6,693 nucleotides of DNA from Peptostreptococcaceae bacterium (GTDB lineage: Bacteria; Bacillota_A; Clostridia; Peptostreptococcales; Acidaminobacteraceae): the NCBI GenBank assembly GCA_013619035.1, contig JABXKX010000341.1:1-6693 (forward strand). The letters are read 5' to 3'. The notes beneath the pieces are model-generated. The model was not told the origin of the DNA, made no database searches, and saw only the letters and a list, made by a program, of their open reading frames with translations. Each line of letters begins with the position of its first letter. The stretch's first letter is position 1. Positions 6,201 through 6,693 of the stretch are shown one piece after another. Position numbers and translations under genes: made by a program.

Positions 6201-6693
6201 ATGATGCTCATGTATTGGTTGAAATCTGTTTAGACAATGAAGAACATGTTTTAGCTTCTGAATACTGTGAAACTACTCAGGAAGTTGTATTAAGAACTCG
6301 ACTTGAAGAGTACAACCCAGATGAAGTGCTTGATAGACATGGGAATCCATTGTTACCTGGGGACTATCTCTATACGGTGCCTTACAAAGTTTGTGAGATC
6401 CATGATGCAACAACTATCGGTAGTGATGGTTCTGCTGAGAAAGTCATTCAAACTTTCTCAGGTGGTATGATTCTGTTTATCAGAGATTACAACTTACTTT
6501 TAAATAATGGACAATTCATATTCATACCCAAAAATTCACAAGTTCTAATTGATCAAACGATTGTATTAACGACTGGTGAACAAATTATGACAGATGAATA
6601 CAATGTGTTATACATTACTGATCCAGCTCAGCAAATTGAGGAAATCTATAGAAGAACTCAAGATGCGACAGAGGCTGAAGATGCTACAGAAAC
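3281..6693 (+). CDS. class A penicillin-binding protein, glycosyltransferase/transpeptidase (3' end missing)
   Basis: A membrane-anchored bifunctional peptidoglycan synthase: the GT51 domain polymerises lipid II and the transpeptidase cross-links stem peptides outside the membrane. The frame is open from ATG 3281 to the right edge (1137 complete codons). Order: lysine-rich cytoplasmic tail (1-45); one transmembrane helix (about 49-72); GT51 with EDKTFFEH (catalytic E134), GTSSITQQLAKN (165-176), RKIKE (187-191), EAYLN (209-213) and GIPKSP (249-254); a long insert (about 385-630); then the transpeptidase with SSIK (nucleophile S671, K674), SIN (735-737) and KTGT (867-870). IPGTAPTE and cysteines 983, 996 and 1038 follow. 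An unfamiliar beta-rich extension from about 1048 leads into an acidic tail (DATEAEDATET) at the edge. All catalytic residues are present, so it should be active. The GT51 motif 2 reads GTSS instead of the usual GGST. The gene stands alone behind its own promoter, divergent from hflX. Confidence 0.95.
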   Translation, partial: MSDNSNPPKDKIKKTSPTKNKTEKTPGKKKSPKKSSVLGSIVQGFSSTIGNVFLLILLVGLLAAAFLCNYVLGYVNDIPAVDPTTIAEGLTENSIIVDENGVLLETLYGNAGMRSIIEYNDIGQNLINAVTAIEDKTFFEHAGFNYVRLIGAAVEAARTGDGARGTSSITQQLAKNMYLTNEGSMERKIKEAYYAILLERNLTKEQILEAYLNKIAFGLNANGVQAAAKLYFSKDASELSLVESAMLAGIPKSPRDNAPISRLNKENVKPEHIIYDDSDPIYTLVFNPKAQERFDMVIQQMYDNDMITEAEYALKGTDISKYVNLTIDQANNISSYFGDMIKDDVVEALADHYSITKEEAEKQLYNRGYIIESTIDYGVQKQLEDIYNSIDFSATFDSATYNAVKTFQAHNSLTQDGIAGQNTIANIVEQTSATAEDFTQSHYKQGYVSEEIVTLKKALDELGLMSNDGLFPRAAVRFDDDKNILYDASNRVLLFRYDNLVNEENELVIQNENYYYDNQDNLVVLKGHGLNFYQQEDRVQVVVEKVFRHNETSEEVEYIDGKKYYNISDFYIYEGKDVLIPNGYKSKVDGNLVIDKSFFKDYPDFFKIDAKGNLLLSEDKYIINDRGEIQPQSAFVIMDHKSGKIIAIVGGRESYGKNIFNRALSPQQPGSSIKPIGPYTVAIDSKQYTAASVFDDVPSFLNDKDTENRWPYNWYEYKQFKYKGRQTLRQGLEYSINVLAVKVSQAVGVENILDHLENLGISTIVREGNINDVNLSSVSLGGMTQGITPLELTAAYATYANQGVYTKPISFTRVTDLSGNVIIENIPEKRRVLDEQVAYIVQDMMVSAVTTGVSNKANFTGMTVAGKTGTTSDKRDAVFVGYTPYYTAAVWFGNDVKVKMDDGSGAAAKFWSTVMSRLHEGKEDIGFVEPEGLQRVSVDRVSGKRPGELSTLDPDGSQIYREIFIPGTAPTETDDAHVLVEICLDNEEHVLASEYCETTQEVVLRTRLEEYNPDEVLDRHGNPLLPGDYLYTVPYKVCEIHDATTIGSDGSAEKVIQTFSGGMILFIRDYNLLLNNGQFIFIPKNSQVLIDQTIVLTTGEQIMTDEYNVLYITDPAQQIEEIYRRTQDATEAEDATE

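Overview
The window comes from a low-G+C bacterium that makes peptidoglycan. Coding regions are A+T-rich, ribosome-binding sites are Bacillota-like (AAGGAGG), stops are TAA or TAG, and the tryptophans I checked are TGG. A bifunctional class A penicillin-binding protein rules out a wall-less mollicute. A deep-branching Bacillota lineage (Erysipelotrichia, Haloplasma or Izemoplasma-like, or clostridial) is a reasonable guess, but the sequence alone does not settle it.

Layout: two genes on the minus strand read leftward from about 3051, and one large gene on the plus strand reads rightward from 3281 and runs off the right edge. The two transcription units diverge from a shared intergenic region (about 3052-3280) that holds an extended -10 promoter in each direction and one A+T-rich palindrome. 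The minus-strand unit is hflX (1741-3051) followed by a gene for an ABC-F ribosome-protection ATPase of the Lsa type (73-1665). The unit ends at a strong intrinsic terminator (54-78) whose stem contains the ABC-F stop codon. At the left edge (1-37) there may be the first dozen codons of another minus-strand gene.

The most interesting part is the roughly 75-base junction between hflX and the ABC-F gene. It has a six-codon open frame starting two bases after the hflX stop. It then has a terminator-like hairpin with a cUUCGg loop and a U-run. The 3' arm of that hairpin doubles as the best-placed Shine-Dalgarno sequence for the ABC-F gene. This looks like an attenuator controlling the second gene. 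HflX and Lsa-type ABC-F proteins both act on ribosomes stalled by 50S-targeting antibiotics, so the pair reads as a small ribosome-rescue and antibiotic-tolerance operon with inducible expression of the resistance factor. The operon role and inducibility are inferences.

The right half is a class A PBP (glycosyltransferase plus transpeptidase), at least 1137 residues long. It carries all the catalytic motifs and an unusually long insert of about 250 residues before the transpeptidase core. The insert includes a peptidoglycan-binding-like helical segment and a stretch of short beta repeats. The protein also has an extra C-terminal module of unknown function. I see no insertion sequences, tRNA, rRNA or CRISPR arrays, and apart from the junctions described there is no long non-coding stretch.
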